From an uncultured Acetobacteraceae bacterium (lineage in GTDB: Bacteria > Pseudomonadota > Alphaproteobacteria > Acetobacterales > Acetobacteraceae): a stretch of DNA of 64,000 bases. How positions within the stretch are numbered: position 1 is the first letter of the stretch; each line of letters starts with the position of its first letter. The notes under the pieces were generated by a model. The model searched no databases, was not told the DNA's origin, and saw only the letters and a program-made list of their open reading frames with translations. Below are positions 9,253 to 18,361 of this stretch, in pieces. Both the position numbers and the translations under genes were made by a program. The DNA is taken from contig CAITUP010000041.1 of assembly GCA_903895595.1 (NCBI GenBank), forward strand, positions 29,360 through 93,359, read 5' to 3'.

Positions 9253-10356
9253 TCAGACAACCTTGCCGCTGTCCTTCTCCATCAAATGCATCTGGTTCAT
9301 ATCCGCCGTCAGCGCCAGCATCACATCCGGCGCTGCCTCGGTCGCCGGGTCCAGACGGGCGCAAACCGGCGCTCCGTCGACGAAGAAATGCGCCATGGTT
9401 TCCATGCCCATCGGCTCCAGCACGTCCACCAGCAGTTCGACCGGTTCGAAGCCCGGGCGGCCCTCTTCGCGGCGCTGAGTCAGATGCTCCGGCCGAATGC
9501 CGAACACCATCTCCTTGCCCTTGAACGGTGCATAACGGGACGTCCGAGCGGCCGGAATGGGGATCTGCACGGCGTTGTTGACGCGCACGGACAGTCCGCC
9601 ACCGCCGGCTTCATCGATCCGGCACGGCAGAAAGTTCATGGCCGGGGAGCCGATGAAGCCCGCGACGAAGCGGCTGGTCGGGCGGTGATACAGCTCCTGC
9701 GGGGTGCCGACCTGCTCGATAATGCCGTGGTTCATGACCACCACGCGGTCGGCCAGCGTCATGGCCTCCACCTGATCGTGAGTCACGTAGACCGTGGTGG
9801 TTTTCACGGTTTGATGGACTTTCTTGATTTCGGTGCGCATCTGCACGCGCAGCTTGGCGTCCAGGTTGGACAGCGGTTCGTCGAACAGGAACACCTTGGG
9901 GTTGCGTACGATGGCGCGGCCCATGGCGACGCGCTGGCGCTGACCGCCGGACAAAGCGCGCGGTTTGCGGTCCAGCAGCATCCCGATATCCAGAATGCGG
10001 GCCGCTTCGTCCACCCGGCGCTTGATCTCGTCCTTCGGGAACTTCCGCAGCTTCAGGCCGAACGCCATGTTGTCGAACACGCTCATGTGCGGATACAGCG
10101 CGTAGTTCTGGAACACCATCGCGATGTCGCGGTCGCGCGGGGGCACGTCGTTGACCACGTCGCCGCCGATCCAGATTTCGCCGCCTGTGATTTCCTCCAG
10201 CCCGGCGATCATCCGCAGCGTGGTGGACTTGCCGCAGCCGGACGGGCCGACCAGCACGACGAATTCATGATCGGCGATATCGAGGTCGATCCCCTTCACC
10301 GCTTGCACACCCCCGTCGTACTCTTTGACGACTTTGCGGCAGGACACTTCAGCCAT
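9253..10356 (-). CDS. carbohydrate ABC transporter ATP-binding protein (MalK/UgpC type)
   Basis: This 367-residue protein has Walker [11 protein letters not shown]-loop [12 protein letters not shown], signature [15 protein letters not shown], Walker [18 protein letters not shown] and the switch histidine in [13 protein letters not shown]-terminal MOI/TOBE extension follows, as in sugar-type importers. ATG 10356 starts the conserved [15 protein letters not shown]. It is the last gene of the minus-strand operon, 38 bp after the second permease. It energises uptake through the two permeases upstream. Confidence 0.92.
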   Translation of the reverse strand: MAEVSCRKVVKEYDGGVQAVKGIDLDIADHEFVVLVGPSGCGKSTTLRMIAGLEEITGGEIWIGGDVVNDVPPRDRDIAMVFQNYALYPHMSVFDNMAFGLKLRKFPKDEIKRRVDEAARILDIGMLLDRKPRALSGGQRQRVAMGRAIVRNPKVFLFDEPLSNLDAKLRVQMRTEIKKVHQTVKTTTVYVTHDQVEAMTLADRVVVMNHGIIEQVGTPQELYHRPTSRFVAGFIGSPAMNFLPCRIDEAGGGGLSVRVNNAVQIPIPAARTSRYAPFKGKEMVFGIRPEHLTQRREEGRPGFEPVELLVDVLEPMGMETMAHFFVDGAPVCARLDPATEAAPDVMLALTADMNQMHLMEKDSGKVV

Positions 10357-10394
10357 GGTCGTTCTGTTCCCTCGGTTTCTCGATTGCGGAAAGG

Positions 10395-11291
10395 TCAGCC
10401 TTTGGTGGCACCGGCGGTCAGGCCGGCAACGTAGTAGTCCATCAGGAACGCGTAGATGACGATGGGCGGCAAAGACGCCAGCAAACACGCGGCCATGATC
10501 TTGCCCCACTGGAACACGTCGCCCCGGATCAGGTCGGAGATGATGCCGACCGTCAGCACCATCTGGTTGGACGTGTAGAGATACGCCAGCGGATACAGGA
10601 AGGCACCCCAAGACACGGTGAACGCGAAGATCGTCGCCGCGATGATGCCGGGCATGGCCACCGGGATGAAGATCTTCGTCAGAATCTGCATGTAGCTGGC
10701 CCCGTCGATCAGTGCGGCCTCGTCCAGTTCCTTGGGTATGGAGCTGAAATAGCCGATCATGATCCAGGTGCAGAACGGCACCGCCAGCGTCGGATACAGC
10801 AGGATCAGGCACCAGAGGTTGTTGATCAGCCCCAGCATGCCGACGATCTGAAACAGCGGGATGAACAGCAGGGAAGGGGGGACCAGATAGGTCAGGAACA
10901 CCCCGGTCGACAGCGTCTGGCTGCCCCAAAATCCCATGCGCGCCAGGCTGAACGCGGCCAGCACGGAAATAACCATGCTGACGGCAACGGTCACAATCGT
11001 CACCAGGACTGAGTTAATGTAATACGTCTGGAAATTCGGGTAGGTGATCAGGTACCAGAAATTGTCCAGCGACGGGTGGTTCACCATCCACGGGCTTCCG
11101 GTCTGCGCCGAAATCTCCGCCGATGACTTGAGGCTGGTCATCAGGGTGTAGAACGGCGGCACCAGGAAGATCACCACGAACACGGACAAAGCGGCGTAGC
11201 TGCCCCACAGCGCCCAAAGGCGCTGCTTGTGCAGGCTGTTCTTGCGGGTTTTCGCCTTGGTGCGGGCGTGGTCGGCCGTCGTCGCGCTCAT
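10395..11291 (-). CDS. carbohydrate ABC transporter permease (MalG type)
   Basis: This 298-residue inner-membrane protein has six predicted membrane helices and the EAA loop [20 protein letters not shown], which docks on the ATPase. The cytoplasmic N-terminus with [16 protein letters not shown] is rich in Arg and Lys. The start overlaps the stop of the preceding permease by 4 bp, giving translational coupling. It pairs with the MalF-type permease to form the channel. Confidence 0.92.
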   Translation of the reverse strand: MSATTADHARTKAKTRKNSLHKQRLWALWGSYAALSVFVVIFLVPPFYTLMTSLKSSAEISAQTGSPWMVNHPSLDNFWYLITYPNFQTYYINSVLVTIVTVAVSMVISVLAAFSLARMGFWGSQTLSTGVFLTYLVPPSLLFIPLFQIVGMLGLINNLWCLILLYPTLAVPFCTWIMIGYFSSIPKELDEAALIDGASYMQILTKIFIPVAMPGIIAATIFAFTVSWGAFLYPLAYLYTSNQMVLTVGIISDLIRGDVFQWGKIMAACLLASLPPIVIYAFLMDYYVAGLTAGATKG

Positions 11292-12232
11292 GTCGCGATC
11301 TCCTTGGTACGTTGCGTGACGCCGCGCAGCACGAAGAACGCGGCGCAGGCCAGGATCGGGAACATGAACAGGCTGTCGGCCGCGCCCAGCGGAATGTCGC
11401 CGGACTGGATGCCGACCTGGAAGGCGTAGGTCGCGAACACATGCGTCAGGTCCTGCGGCCCGCCGGCGGTCAGGATGCGGACGATATCGAAGTCGGCGAA
11501 GGTCACGATCAGGCTGAACAGCACGGTGATGGAGATGATGTTGCGCATCATCGGCAGCGTCACGAAGAACAGCTTCTGCACCGTGCTGGCACCGTCGATC
11601 GCTGCGGCCTCGTAAAGCTGCTCAGGCACCGATTTCAGTGCTGCCAGATACATGATCATGAAGAACGGCGTGCCGTACCAAACATTGACGGCGATCGTGC
11701 AGACGCGCGCGATCCAGCCGACGCCCAGCCAGGGCACGTTGTCGAACCCGAACTGGTTCAGCACCCAGTTGAACGCCGAATAGGACGGGTCGAACATCCA
11801 CCACCACGTCAGCGTGGACAGCGCCAGCGGAATAACCCAGGGCACCAGCAGCAGCCCGCGCCAGATCTTCTGGTTCGTGCCATCCGGGATGTTGTGCATC
11901 AGATGCGCGAGGATGAAGCCCAAAAGCGCCTTCAGCACGACCGAGGTCACCGCGAACAGGCAGCTTTGAAAGATCACCAGCTGGAAGGTGTGGCGTTTCA
12001 GCAGGAATGCGAAATTGCCCAGCCCGACGAAGGCCGTCATCTTTTTGTTCAACATGCTGAGGTAGATGGCATAGAATGCCGGATAGACCACGAAACAGGC
12101 GATCAGCAGGATCAGCGGCAGGCACAGAAGGAAGCCCATCGTGGATTTGCGCTGGGCGAAGCGCTTCATGCTGCCGGCGCGCTGCGCGCTTCCGGAGGCC
12201 ATCGTCGCCGTCATGCTCGAACTGTCTGCCAT
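11288..12232 (-). CDS. sugar ABC transporter permease (MalF/UgpA type)
   Basis: This 314-residue permease has the EAA motif EQLYEAAAIDGASTVQKLFF and six membrane helices starting with TMGFLLCLPLILLIACFVVYP. ATG 12232 (MADSSSMTATM) was chosen; the frame is open to 12298 but the extra residues have no family similarity. The 196 bp before it, up to the binding-protein stop, include a strong hairpin that may lower permease expression relative to the binding proteins. Confidence 0.9.
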   Translation of the reverse strand: MADSSSMTATMASGSAQRAGSMKRFAQRKSTMGFLLCLPLILLIACFVVYPAFYAIYLSMLNKKMTAFVGLGNFAFLLKRHTFQLVIFQSCLFAVTSVVLKALLGFILAHLMHNIPDGTNQKIWRGLLLVPWVIPLALSTLTWWWMFDPSYSAFNWVLNQFGFDNVPWLGVGWIARVCTIAVNVWYGTPFFMIMYLAALKSVPEQLYEAAAIDGASTVQKLFFVTLPMMRNIISITVLFSLIVTFADFDIVRILTAGGPQDLTHVFATYAFQVGIQSGDIPLGAADSLFMFPILACAAFFVLRGVTQRTKEIAT

Positions 12233-12386
12233 GCCAAACCTCCCAACCCGTGACGGGTTCGCCTTCTCCGGGTGCATGCCCGGTTCTCGGCCTCCCACTC
12301 TTTCGGGGTGATTCCACCGCGGATGACCGCTTTGCGCTTCTACACGCTCGATGCGGCCTACTCCACCCTATTGACGCCGCATTTTC

Positions 12387-12426
12387 ATCGTGCGGCGACG
12401 AAGTTATCGCTTCGCCGCCGCACGAT
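12387..12426 (-). terminator. intercistronic hairpin after the binding-protein gene
   Basis: A 17-bp near-perfect stem (ATCGTGCGGCGACGAAG against CTTCGCCGCCGCACGAT, one mismatch) with a 6-base loop begins 2 bp after the binding-protein stop. There is no T-run. By analogy with malE-malF type operons it probably stabilises the upstream message or attenuates permease transcription. Confidence 0.55.
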
Positions 12427-12428
12427 GG

Positions 12429-13778
12429 TCAGCGGGTGTAGCCCTCGATCTCATCTTGCGCCCAGGCGATGACCTGCGGGATGGTTTGACCATCGCGCAG
12501 ACGTGCCAGCATCTGGTTGTGGACGCCGCGGTTGTAAATCTGCACGGCGACTTCCGGCGGCGCTTCGGACGCGGTCAGCGACGGGATCTGGCCCGCGGCT
12601 TTGCGAATCGGGTAGTTGTAGACGGTGCCAACCGGCGGTCCGACCTCTTCCCAAACCTTGAAGTCGGTCAGCTTGGCATAGGGCGGCAGATCGTACCCGG
12701 ACGACGAGATGTCCCGCTCTTCGATATTCTTGCGTTCCATCAAGAATGCCAGCAGTTCCTTCGCCGCCGATTTATTCTTGCTAAAATTATAGGTGCCCCA
12801 GAAGAAGGTCTGGGTCGGCACATAGCGGCCCTTCGGGCCTTTCGGCGCCGGGAACGTCCAGCAATCGGACGCGACGTCGATATTGTCGCGCTTCGCCACC
12901 GCCCACGCCGACGGCGGATTGAAGATCAGCGCCGACTTGCCGGAAATCAACGCTCGGTTGTTCGACGCGTCGTCGTAGCTGACCGCGTCGGCCGGGTAGA
13001 ATTTCAGCAGTTTCTGCATGTATTCCAGCACCGCCATGGTGCCGTCGGACTTCAGCAGCGACTTGCCGTTGGCATCCACGATGCCGGCGCCGAACGACGC
13101 GAAAATGGCGCCATGCAGGTCGGTGGCGTCGGAGTTCAACTGCCCGCCGCCCAGGCCGAGGGCGAAGGTCAGGTTATCCTTGGCCGCCAGTTCGGCGTAT
13201 TTCAGGAAAGCGTCCCACGTCCAGGCGTCCTGCAACGCGTTGGTCTCGTCCTTCGTGGGATACATCGCCTGCAGATCGAGGCCGTGCTTCTTGAACCAGC
13301 TGATCCGCGCGCAGGCCGGTTTGGTCTGGGTGCCGCTGCTGGACGGCAGACCGGTCCAATGCCCTTTGAACTTGCCGAGATATTCGGCCGTCCGGGTCGG
13401 TGCGCCGTGCATGTCGGTGACATGCTTGATCAGGTCGTCGATCGGTTCCAGGTATTCCGCGTAGTTCTGCGCGTCCCAGTTCACCAGGGTCATGATGTCG
13501 TGACCGGCCTTGGCCTGCGTTTCCGCGGCCGGGGTCAACGCCAACTTGTTGCCCGAGCTGGTGATGAAGTCGGCGGTGACTTCGACCTTGTTCTTTTCGG
13601 CCCAGGCATCGACGTGCTTCTTCATCACGTCGTTGGAGCCGGGCACCCAATGGTCCCAGAACCCGATGCTGAGCTTGCCCGCCGCGCCGGCGGTGCGGAT
13701 ATGCACCAGCGGCAGCGCCGCACTGGCGGCTGCGAGTTTCAACGCGGAGCGGCGATTGATTTTGGGTGTTTTTTGCAC
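12429..13778 (-). CDS. ABC transporter extracellular solute-binding protein (family 1), copy 1
   Basis: This 449-residue periplasmic protein has a Tat-like signal (NRRSALKLAAASAALPLVHI). The mature start KLSIGFWDHWVPGSNDVMKK and the later segments YPADAVSYDDASNNRALISG and TFPAPKGPKGRYVPTQTFFW are those of carbohydrate-type binding proteins. It is a close paralogue of the gene just upstream (13884-15218), with near-identical DNA around 12949-12990 and 14400-14450. Two ligands or a dosage effect are possible; the ligand is not known. Confidence 0.9.
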   Translation of the reverse strand: MQKTPKINRRSALKLAAASAALPLVHIRTAGAAGKLSIGFWDHWVPGSNDVMKKHVDAWAEKNKVEVTADFITSSGNKLALTPAAETQAKAGHDIMTLVNWDAQNYAEYLEPIDDLIKHVTDMHGAPTRTAEYLGKFKGHWTGLPSSSGTQTKPACARISWFKKHGLDLQAMYPTKDETNALQDAWTWDAFLKYAELAAKDNLTFALGLGGGQLNSDATDLHGAIFASFGAGIVDANGKSLLKSDGTMAVLEYMQKLLKFYPADAVSYDDASNNRALISGKSALIFNPPSAWAVAKRDNIDVASDCWTFPAPKGPKGRYVPTQTFFWGTYNFSKNKSAAKELLAFLMERKNIEERDISSSGYDLPPYAKLTDFKVWEEVGPPVGTVYNYPIRKAAGQIPSLTASEAPPEVAVQIYNRGVHNQMLARLRDGQTIPQVIAWAQDEIEGYTR

Positions 13779-13840
13779 GGTAAGCCTTCCCTGTAGCAGC
13801 GCCTGGTTCTTGGAAAGGTCGGTCCCTATCCCTGCGGCGT

Positions 13841-13864
13841 GGGCGCACCCTATAGGATGCGCCC
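13841..13864 (-). other. hairpin between the two binding-protein genes
   Basis: GGGCGCA pairs with TGCGCCC around a 10-base loop, 20 bp after the stop of copy 2. It may separate expression of the two paralogues. No T-run is present. Confidence 0.35.
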
Positions 13865-13883
13865 GCCCGGCCGCAACCGGGTA

Positions 13884-15218
13884 TTAGCGGGTAAAGCCTT
13901 CCAACTCGTCTTGCGCCCAATCCAGCACTTGCGGGATGGTCTGGCCGCTTTGCAGCTTGGCCAGCATCGTCGGCATGGTACCACGATTGTAGACCTGCAC
14001 CGCGACACCCGGAGGCGCCGGCGACAGCGCGATATGGGTCTTCTCGTTGTGCGATTTGCGCACGGGGTAGTGGTAGACGGTGCCCTTCGGCGGCCCGACT
14101 TCTTCCCACACCTTGAAGTCCGACATGCTGATGAACGGCGGCACGTCATAGCCGAGAGACGCGTTGCAACGGGCCTCGACGTTTTCGCGCTGCGACAGGA
14201 AGGTGATCAGTTCCTTCGCGGCGGACTTGTTCTGCGCGAACTTCCAAACACCCCAGGAGAACGCGCCCATCGGCATGAACCGGCCTTTCGGACCTTTCGG
14301 CGCCGGGAAGGTCCAGCAGTCCTCGGCGACCTTCGGTGCGTCGCGGCGCGCTACGGCCCAAGCCGAGGGCGGATTCCAGATCAGCGCGCTCTTGCCGGAG
14401 ATCAAAGCGCGGTTGTTCGACGCGTCGTCGTAGCTGACGGCGTCGGCCGGCAGGAATTTCACCAGCCGCTGCGCGTATTCCAGCACCTGCCGCACGGCGT
14501 CCGACTTCACGACGATTTCGCCCTTGGCATTGATCAATTCCGCGCCGTAGGCGGCGAACATCGCACCCGCGGTGTCGACCGAGTCGGCTGTGGTGCCCAA
14601 GCCGATCCCGAAAGTCATGTTGACCTTGTGGCAGGCCTCGGCGGCCTTGAGCATCGCCTCATAGGTCCAGTTCTCCGCGTCGGCCGACGGATCGGCGCCG
14701 GCTGGATACATCTTCAACACATCGAGGCCGGCGGCTTCCTTCAGCACTGAAATGCGCCCGCACGGGCCTTTCATCTGGTTGCCGGCGCTGCACGGCACCG
14801 AAATCCAGTGGCCGTTCAGGTGGAACAGATACTCGCTCGCCGTTTGCACCGGGCCGTACTGGTCCGACAGGTGCTTCATGACGTCATCCATCGGCTCCAG
14901 GCTTTCCGCCGCGTTCGGCGCTTCCCAGCCGGGGAACTGCTGCACGTCGTGGCCGACCTTGGCCTGGGCTTCGGCGGCGATCGTGAGAATATTCTTGCTC
15001 CCGACCGAGGTGATGAAGTCGGCCTGCACTTCGACCTGATGCTGTTTGCCGAATGCCTCGCACTGCTTCTTCATGACCTCATTCGCGTCGGGCACCCAAT
15101 GGTCCCAGAACGCGATCGAGACTTTCCCGGCCGCTCGGCCGCTACGAATATGAACCAACGGCAAGGCGGTCGCGGCGGCACCCAGTTTCAGGGCGGATCG
15201 GCGATTCAGGCGAGGCAT
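13884..15218 (-). CDS. ABC transporter extracellular solute-binding protein (family 1), copy 2
   Basis: This 444-residue protein is a tandem paralogue of the next gene. It shares the signal (NRRSALKLGAAATALPLVHI), the FWDHWVPDANEVMKK start and LPADAVSYDDASNNRALISG. The two differ most between residues 80 and 250, where ligand contacts usually lie. It is the second gene of the operon, 79 bp after the Gfo/Idh gene. Confidence 0.9.
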   Translation of the reverse strand: MPRLNRRSALKLGAAATALPLVHIRSGRAAGKVSIAFWDHWVPDANEVMKKQCEAFGKQHQVEVQADFITSVGSKNILTIAAEAQAKVGHDVQQFPGWEAPNAAESLEPMDDVMKHLSDQYGPVQTASEYLFHLNGHWISVPCSAGNQMKGPCGRISVLKEAAGLDVLKMYPAGADPSADAENWTYEAMLKAAEACHKVNMTFGIGLGTTADSVDTAGAMFAAYGAELINAKGEIVVKSDAVRQVLEYAQRLVKFLPADAVSYDDASNNRALISGKSALIWNPPSAWAVARRDAPKVAEDCWTFPAPKGPKGRFMPMGAFSWGVWKFAQNKSAAKELITFLSQRENVEARCNASLGYDVPPFISMSDFKVWEEVGPPKGTVYHYPVRKSHNEKTHIALSPAPPGVAVQVYNRGTMPTMLAKLQSGQTIPQVLDWAQDELEGFTR

Positions 15219-15297
15219 ATGTCTGCTCCTTCGGACGGCACCGGTTATCCAGCTGTTTCGAAACCAGGGTATGAAAGCGTTCCGCCGCCCGCAAGGG

Positions 15298-16275
15298 CTA
15301 AGTCCGGATCAACCCGGATGCCGCCATTTTGTCTCGCGATTCCCTCATCCCACGAGCAACCGCGAGCGCGGCTTCCAGCGCCCGCCGGCCGGCCGCGGCG
15401 TCCACCAGCACCGGGGCGCCGTCCAGCACCGAGGCGACGAAGGCCAGATGCTCATGCGTCAGGGAATCGTGATCGTCCCACGCGATTTCCTCGCTGGCGA
15501 AACCCTCGACCCCCGGCAGCTTTTGGCCAGGACCGCGGCCGATCACGGTAAGCTTACGGGCCGCGAAATCGACGCCCAGGTAACTGTCCTGCGCGAAAAT
15601 CCGCATCCGCCGTTCGGTGCGGGCCGAAATGCGCGATGCCGTGATGGTCGCGACCGCGCCGCTGGCGAAGCGGATGCGGGCGTTGGCGATATCCTCATGC
15701 GCGCTGGCAACCGCCGCGCCGATCGCATCGACGCTGTCGATCGGACTGTCCACCAGCGCCAGGATCAGATCGAGGTCGTGGATCATCAGGTCCAGAATGA
15801 CGGACACATCCGTCCCGCGCGGTTTGAACGGGGCGATACGCGTGGCCTCGATATACAACGGCGGCCCGGTGCGCTTGGCGACGGCCTGATAGGCGGCGGA
15901 GAACCGCTCCAGATGCCCGACCTGTAACACCAGACCGCGTTCGGCGGCGAGCGCGGCCAGATCGTCGGCTTGCGCCAGCGTTGAGGCGATGGGCTTTTCC
16001 ACCAGCACATGCTTGCCGGCGCGTAGCGCGGCGGAGGCGACCGCGTGATGCGTGTCGGCCGGTGTGGCCACGATCAGCGCGTCGCACTGGCTTAACAGCG
16101 TCTCGAAATCCATGTGCGCGGCGCCGGTTTCCCAGCCGATGGTCTGGGCGCGTTCCTCGTCCCGGTCGTGAATACCGGCAAGGACGGCGCGTTCGGCGGC
16201 GGCAACCTTCAGCGCGTGGTAGCGCCCGAAATGGCCGGCGCCGGCGACGCCAATGCGAAGGGGGGAAGGGGGCAT
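15298..16275 (-). CDS. Gfo/Idh/MocA-family dehydrogenase
   Basis: This 325-residue NAD(P)-dependent oxidoreductase has the Rossmann motif RIGVAGAGHFGRYHALK at its N-terminus. The family lysine lies in HVLVEKPIASTLAQAD, followed by the GFO_IDH_MocA C-terminal domain with MIHDLDLILAL. Such enzymes act on sugars, inositols and related polyols, which fits its place at the head of a carbohydrate-type ABC operon. ATG 16275 precedes the conserved block; the frame is open to 16350. It is divergent from the LLM oxidoreductase at 16394. Confidence 0.88.
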   Translation of the reverse strand: MPPSPLRIGVAGAGHFGRYHALKVAAAERAVLAGIHDRDEERAQTIGWETGAAHMDFETLLSQCDALIVATPADTHHAVASAALRAGKHVLVEKPIASTLAQADDLAALAAERGLVLQVGHLERFSAAYQAVAKRTGPPLYIEATRIAPFKPRGTDVSVILDLMIHDLDLILALVDSPIDSVDAIGAAVASAHEDIANARIRFASGAVATITASRISARTERRMRIFAQDSYLGVDFAARKLTVIGRGPGQKLPGVEGFASEEIAWDDHDSLTHEHLAFVASVLDGAPVLVDAAAGRRALEAALAVARGMRESRDKMAASGLIRT

Positions 16276-16393
16276 GGGGATGACTCGTGGCTGTTGCCGG
16301 AGGTTATAGCCGGGGTGAGCCGGCGGCGGCAGCCCCGCATTTGGCGTCACCGCATGCCGGCCCTAAGCTTGGGCAGCATCAAGGAACGAACCG

Positions 16394-17212
16394 ATGAAAT
16401 ACGGCATCCACCTCCCCCACGCCGGCGACCAGGCAACCCCTCAACTGATCCGCCGCCACGCCGAACGCGCGGAAGACCTCGGTTTGGAAGACGTCTGGGT
16501 CAGCGAGCACATCATCGTGCCCCGCGACAAATTTCCGCGCTCGCCTTTGTTCTTCGACCCGGTGCTCAGCCTGACCTGGGCCGCGGCCGTGACGAAGCGG
16601 GTGAAGCTCGGCACCACGGTCCTGGTCCTGCCGATGCGCCACCCGCTGCCGCTGGCGAAGGAGCTTTCCACACTGCACAACTTCTCCGAAGGAAGGCTGA
16701 TCCTGGGCGCCGGTTCGGGCTGGCTGCGGGAAGAGTTCGCGGCTCTTGGCGTGCCGTTCGAGGAACGTGGCCGCCGCCTGGACGAAGGCATCGCCATGAT
16801 GCGCGCCGTCTGGTCGCAGGACCCCGTGACGTTCCAAAGCAAATACATCCCCGCGGTGATCGAGGGCATGACGATGACCCCGCAGCCCATCAGCCCGATT
16901 CCCCTCTGGTTCGGCGGCAGTGCCGAACCGGCGTTGAAGCGCACGATCCGCATCGGCGATGCCTGGCACGGCAGCGGCCACACCGCCGCCCAAGCCGCGC
17001 CCATTATCGCTCGGTTGCGCGCGGCGCGGCCGGGGCCGGATTTCACGATCTCGATGCGGGTGCAGTGGGACGGACGCGATCGTGGCGTGCTGCACGCGCT
17101 GGTGGACAGCTATAAGGCAGTGGGTGTGCAGCATCTGCTGATCGCGCCGAACGACCGGAACGTGGACGATTGGGATGCCGTGACCGAGGGCGTGGGATCG
17201 TTGGTAAGGTAG
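16394..17212 (+). CDS. LLM-class flavin/F420-dependent oxidoreductase
   Basis: This 272-residue TIM-barrel protein begins MKYGIHLPHAGDQATPQ. It contains EDLGLEDVWVSEHIIVPRD, RVKLGTTVLVLPMRHPLPLAKE and GRLILGAGSGWLREEFAALG, all typical of the luciferase-like family and close to the F420-type subgroup annotated in actinobacteria and proteobacteria. It probably oxidises a small organic compound. No neighbour fixes its substrate. A repeat-rich spacer follows. Confidence 0.85.
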   Translation: MKYGIHLPHAGDQATPQLIRRHAERAEDLGLEDVWVSEHIIVPRDKFPRSPLFFDPVLSLTWAAAVTKRVKLGTTVLVLPMRHPLPLAKELSTLHNFSEGRLILGAGSGWLREEFAALGVPFEERGRRLDEGIAMMRAVWSQDPVTFQSKYIPAVIEGMTMTPQPISPIPLWFGGSAEPALKRTIRIGDAWHGSGHTAAQAAPIIARLRAARPGPDFTISMRVQWDGRDRGVLHALVDSYKAVGVQHLLIAPNDRNVDDWDAVTEGVGSLVR

Positions 17213-17241
17213 CGCCGTAAACGGCAGATTTCTCCTATCGT

Positions 17242-17273
17242 GTCATCCTCGGCGCAGGCCGGGGACCCACGCC
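17242..17273 (+). repeat. palindromic repeat, family B copy 1
   Basis: The repeat starts GTCATCCTCGGCGCAGGCC, then continues GGGGACCCACGCC. The same unit with small changes lies inside hyuA at 47635-47665. CCTCGGCGCAGGCCGGGG can form an imperfect hairpin. Confidence 0.6.
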
Positions 17274-17374
17274 AGGGCTATCGCATATGATGCGTCGAAG
17301 CCGCATTCCCGTCATGGTCGGGCTTGACCCGACCATGACGGGAAACGCGGGAAACCGCCATATGCGATCACCTT
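17274..17374. repeat. palindromic element, family A copy 1, flanked by 12-bp direct repeats
   Basis: A 101-bp element. Its ends are imperfect inverted repeats (AGGGCTATCGCATATG at 17274-17289 and the complement of CATATGCGATCACCTT at 17359-17374). Its centre is a near-perfect palindrome (17311-17339, GTCATGGTCGGG then CTTGA then CCCGACCATGAC). GGGACCCACGCC occurs directly on both sides (17262-17273 and 17375-17386), which looks like a target duplication. It lies between the LLM gene and the convergent glycosyltransferase. Confidence 0.7.
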
Positions 17375-17398
17375 GGGACCCACGCCTCCCCGACGTGC

Positions 17399-18361
17399 CT
17401 AACCTCGCACCAACGCGGCCATCGCCTCGATCCGGTGCGCGTAGGTGTGATGGGCCAACACGCGCCGTTGGCCCGCCGACCCGATCGCCGCGGCTAGCTG
17501 CGGATCGGCGCGCAGCATGGCAATCGACGCGTTCAACCCGTCCGCGCCCCGGTACACCAGAATTTCCGTCCCAGGATCGAAGCACGAGGGAAGATCGCCC
17601 TGCGAGTCCGCGATCACCGGCGTCCCGACGATATAGGGCGCGAAATGGCGCTGGTTCAGCCCGTTGATGACGTTGTGCTCATGCCGAATATTCAGCGCCC
17701 CAATATGCGACGCATAGATCGATGCCAGTTCCCGCCCGCCGATTTTCCGCCCGTCGCGGATATGGTGCGCCAGTTCCGGCGCCTTGGGCCAATCCGGCCC
17801 GAACAGCGCGACGGGTTCCGCGACCTGCGCCAACAACGCCCGCCGGTGACCGGTGGCCGAGGCGACAAACGCCAAATGCGGTTTTCGGTCGGCGATCTGA
17901 GCGACCGCCCCGCGCGTCGCGGCCAAAGGGACGAATGCGCCCATGGATGAAAATCCGAACTGCCGGTGACGCTCCAGCATTCCGCTGTCGGTATAGGCCA
18001 CAGCGTCGAACAACGCCGCGACATTGGCCATCTCCGCCCCGAACAAATCGCCGATCCAGGCCACCATCGGGGGCCGCCCCGGCATTGCAGCCAACGGCCC
18101 GAACACCGCGGGCGGCAGCCAGTGAAACGGCCCGAACGCCACGATCAAATCCGGCCGGAAGGACCGCACCCGCCGCTCCAGCAGCACCGCCAGCGGCACG
18201 CCCAGCCGAGACGACAGCAGCCACGGCTCCAGCGTTTTCGTCAGCTTGTTGGCGCGATAGGGGAAGACAGAAACAACGTGCCCGGCCAGCCGCAAATCCT
18301 CGGCCGGGTCTTCCACCAGACGAGCGATGTTGTTGGTTTTGCCGAACAGCAGAACCCGCAT
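17399..18361 (-). CDS. CgeB-like glycosyltransferase (GT-B fold)
   Basis: This 320-residue cytoplasmic protein begins MRVLLFGKTNNIARLVEDPA. It contains FRPDLIVAFGPFHWLPP and MVAWIGDLFGAEM in the N-terminal half. The C-terminal half has IGALNIRHEHNVINGLNQRHFAPYIVGTPVIAD and SQGDLPSCFDPGTEILVYRGAD, as in spore-type CgeB or DUF3880-like transferases that end with a glycosyltransferase group 1 part. Its start overlaps the stop of the ABC exporter gene (TGATG), so both are probably one transcript. The pair may make and export a surface glycan or glycolipid; this is inference from context. Confidence 0.75.
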   Translation of the reverse strand: MRVLLFGKTNNIARLVEDPAEDLRLAGHVVSVFPYRANKLTKTLEPWLLSSRLGVPLAVLLERRVRSFRPDLIVAFGPFHWLPPAVFGPLAAMPGRPPMVAWIGDLFGAEMANVAALFDAVAYTDSGMLERHRQFGFSSMGAFVPLAATRGAVAQIADRKPHLAFVASATGHRRALLAQVAEPVALFGPDWPKAPELAHHIRDGRKIGGRELASIYASHIGALNIRHEHNVINGLNQRHFAPYIVGTPVIADSQGDLPSCFDPGTEILVYRGADGLNASIAMLRADPQLAAAIGSAGQRRVLAHHTYAHRIEAMAALVRG

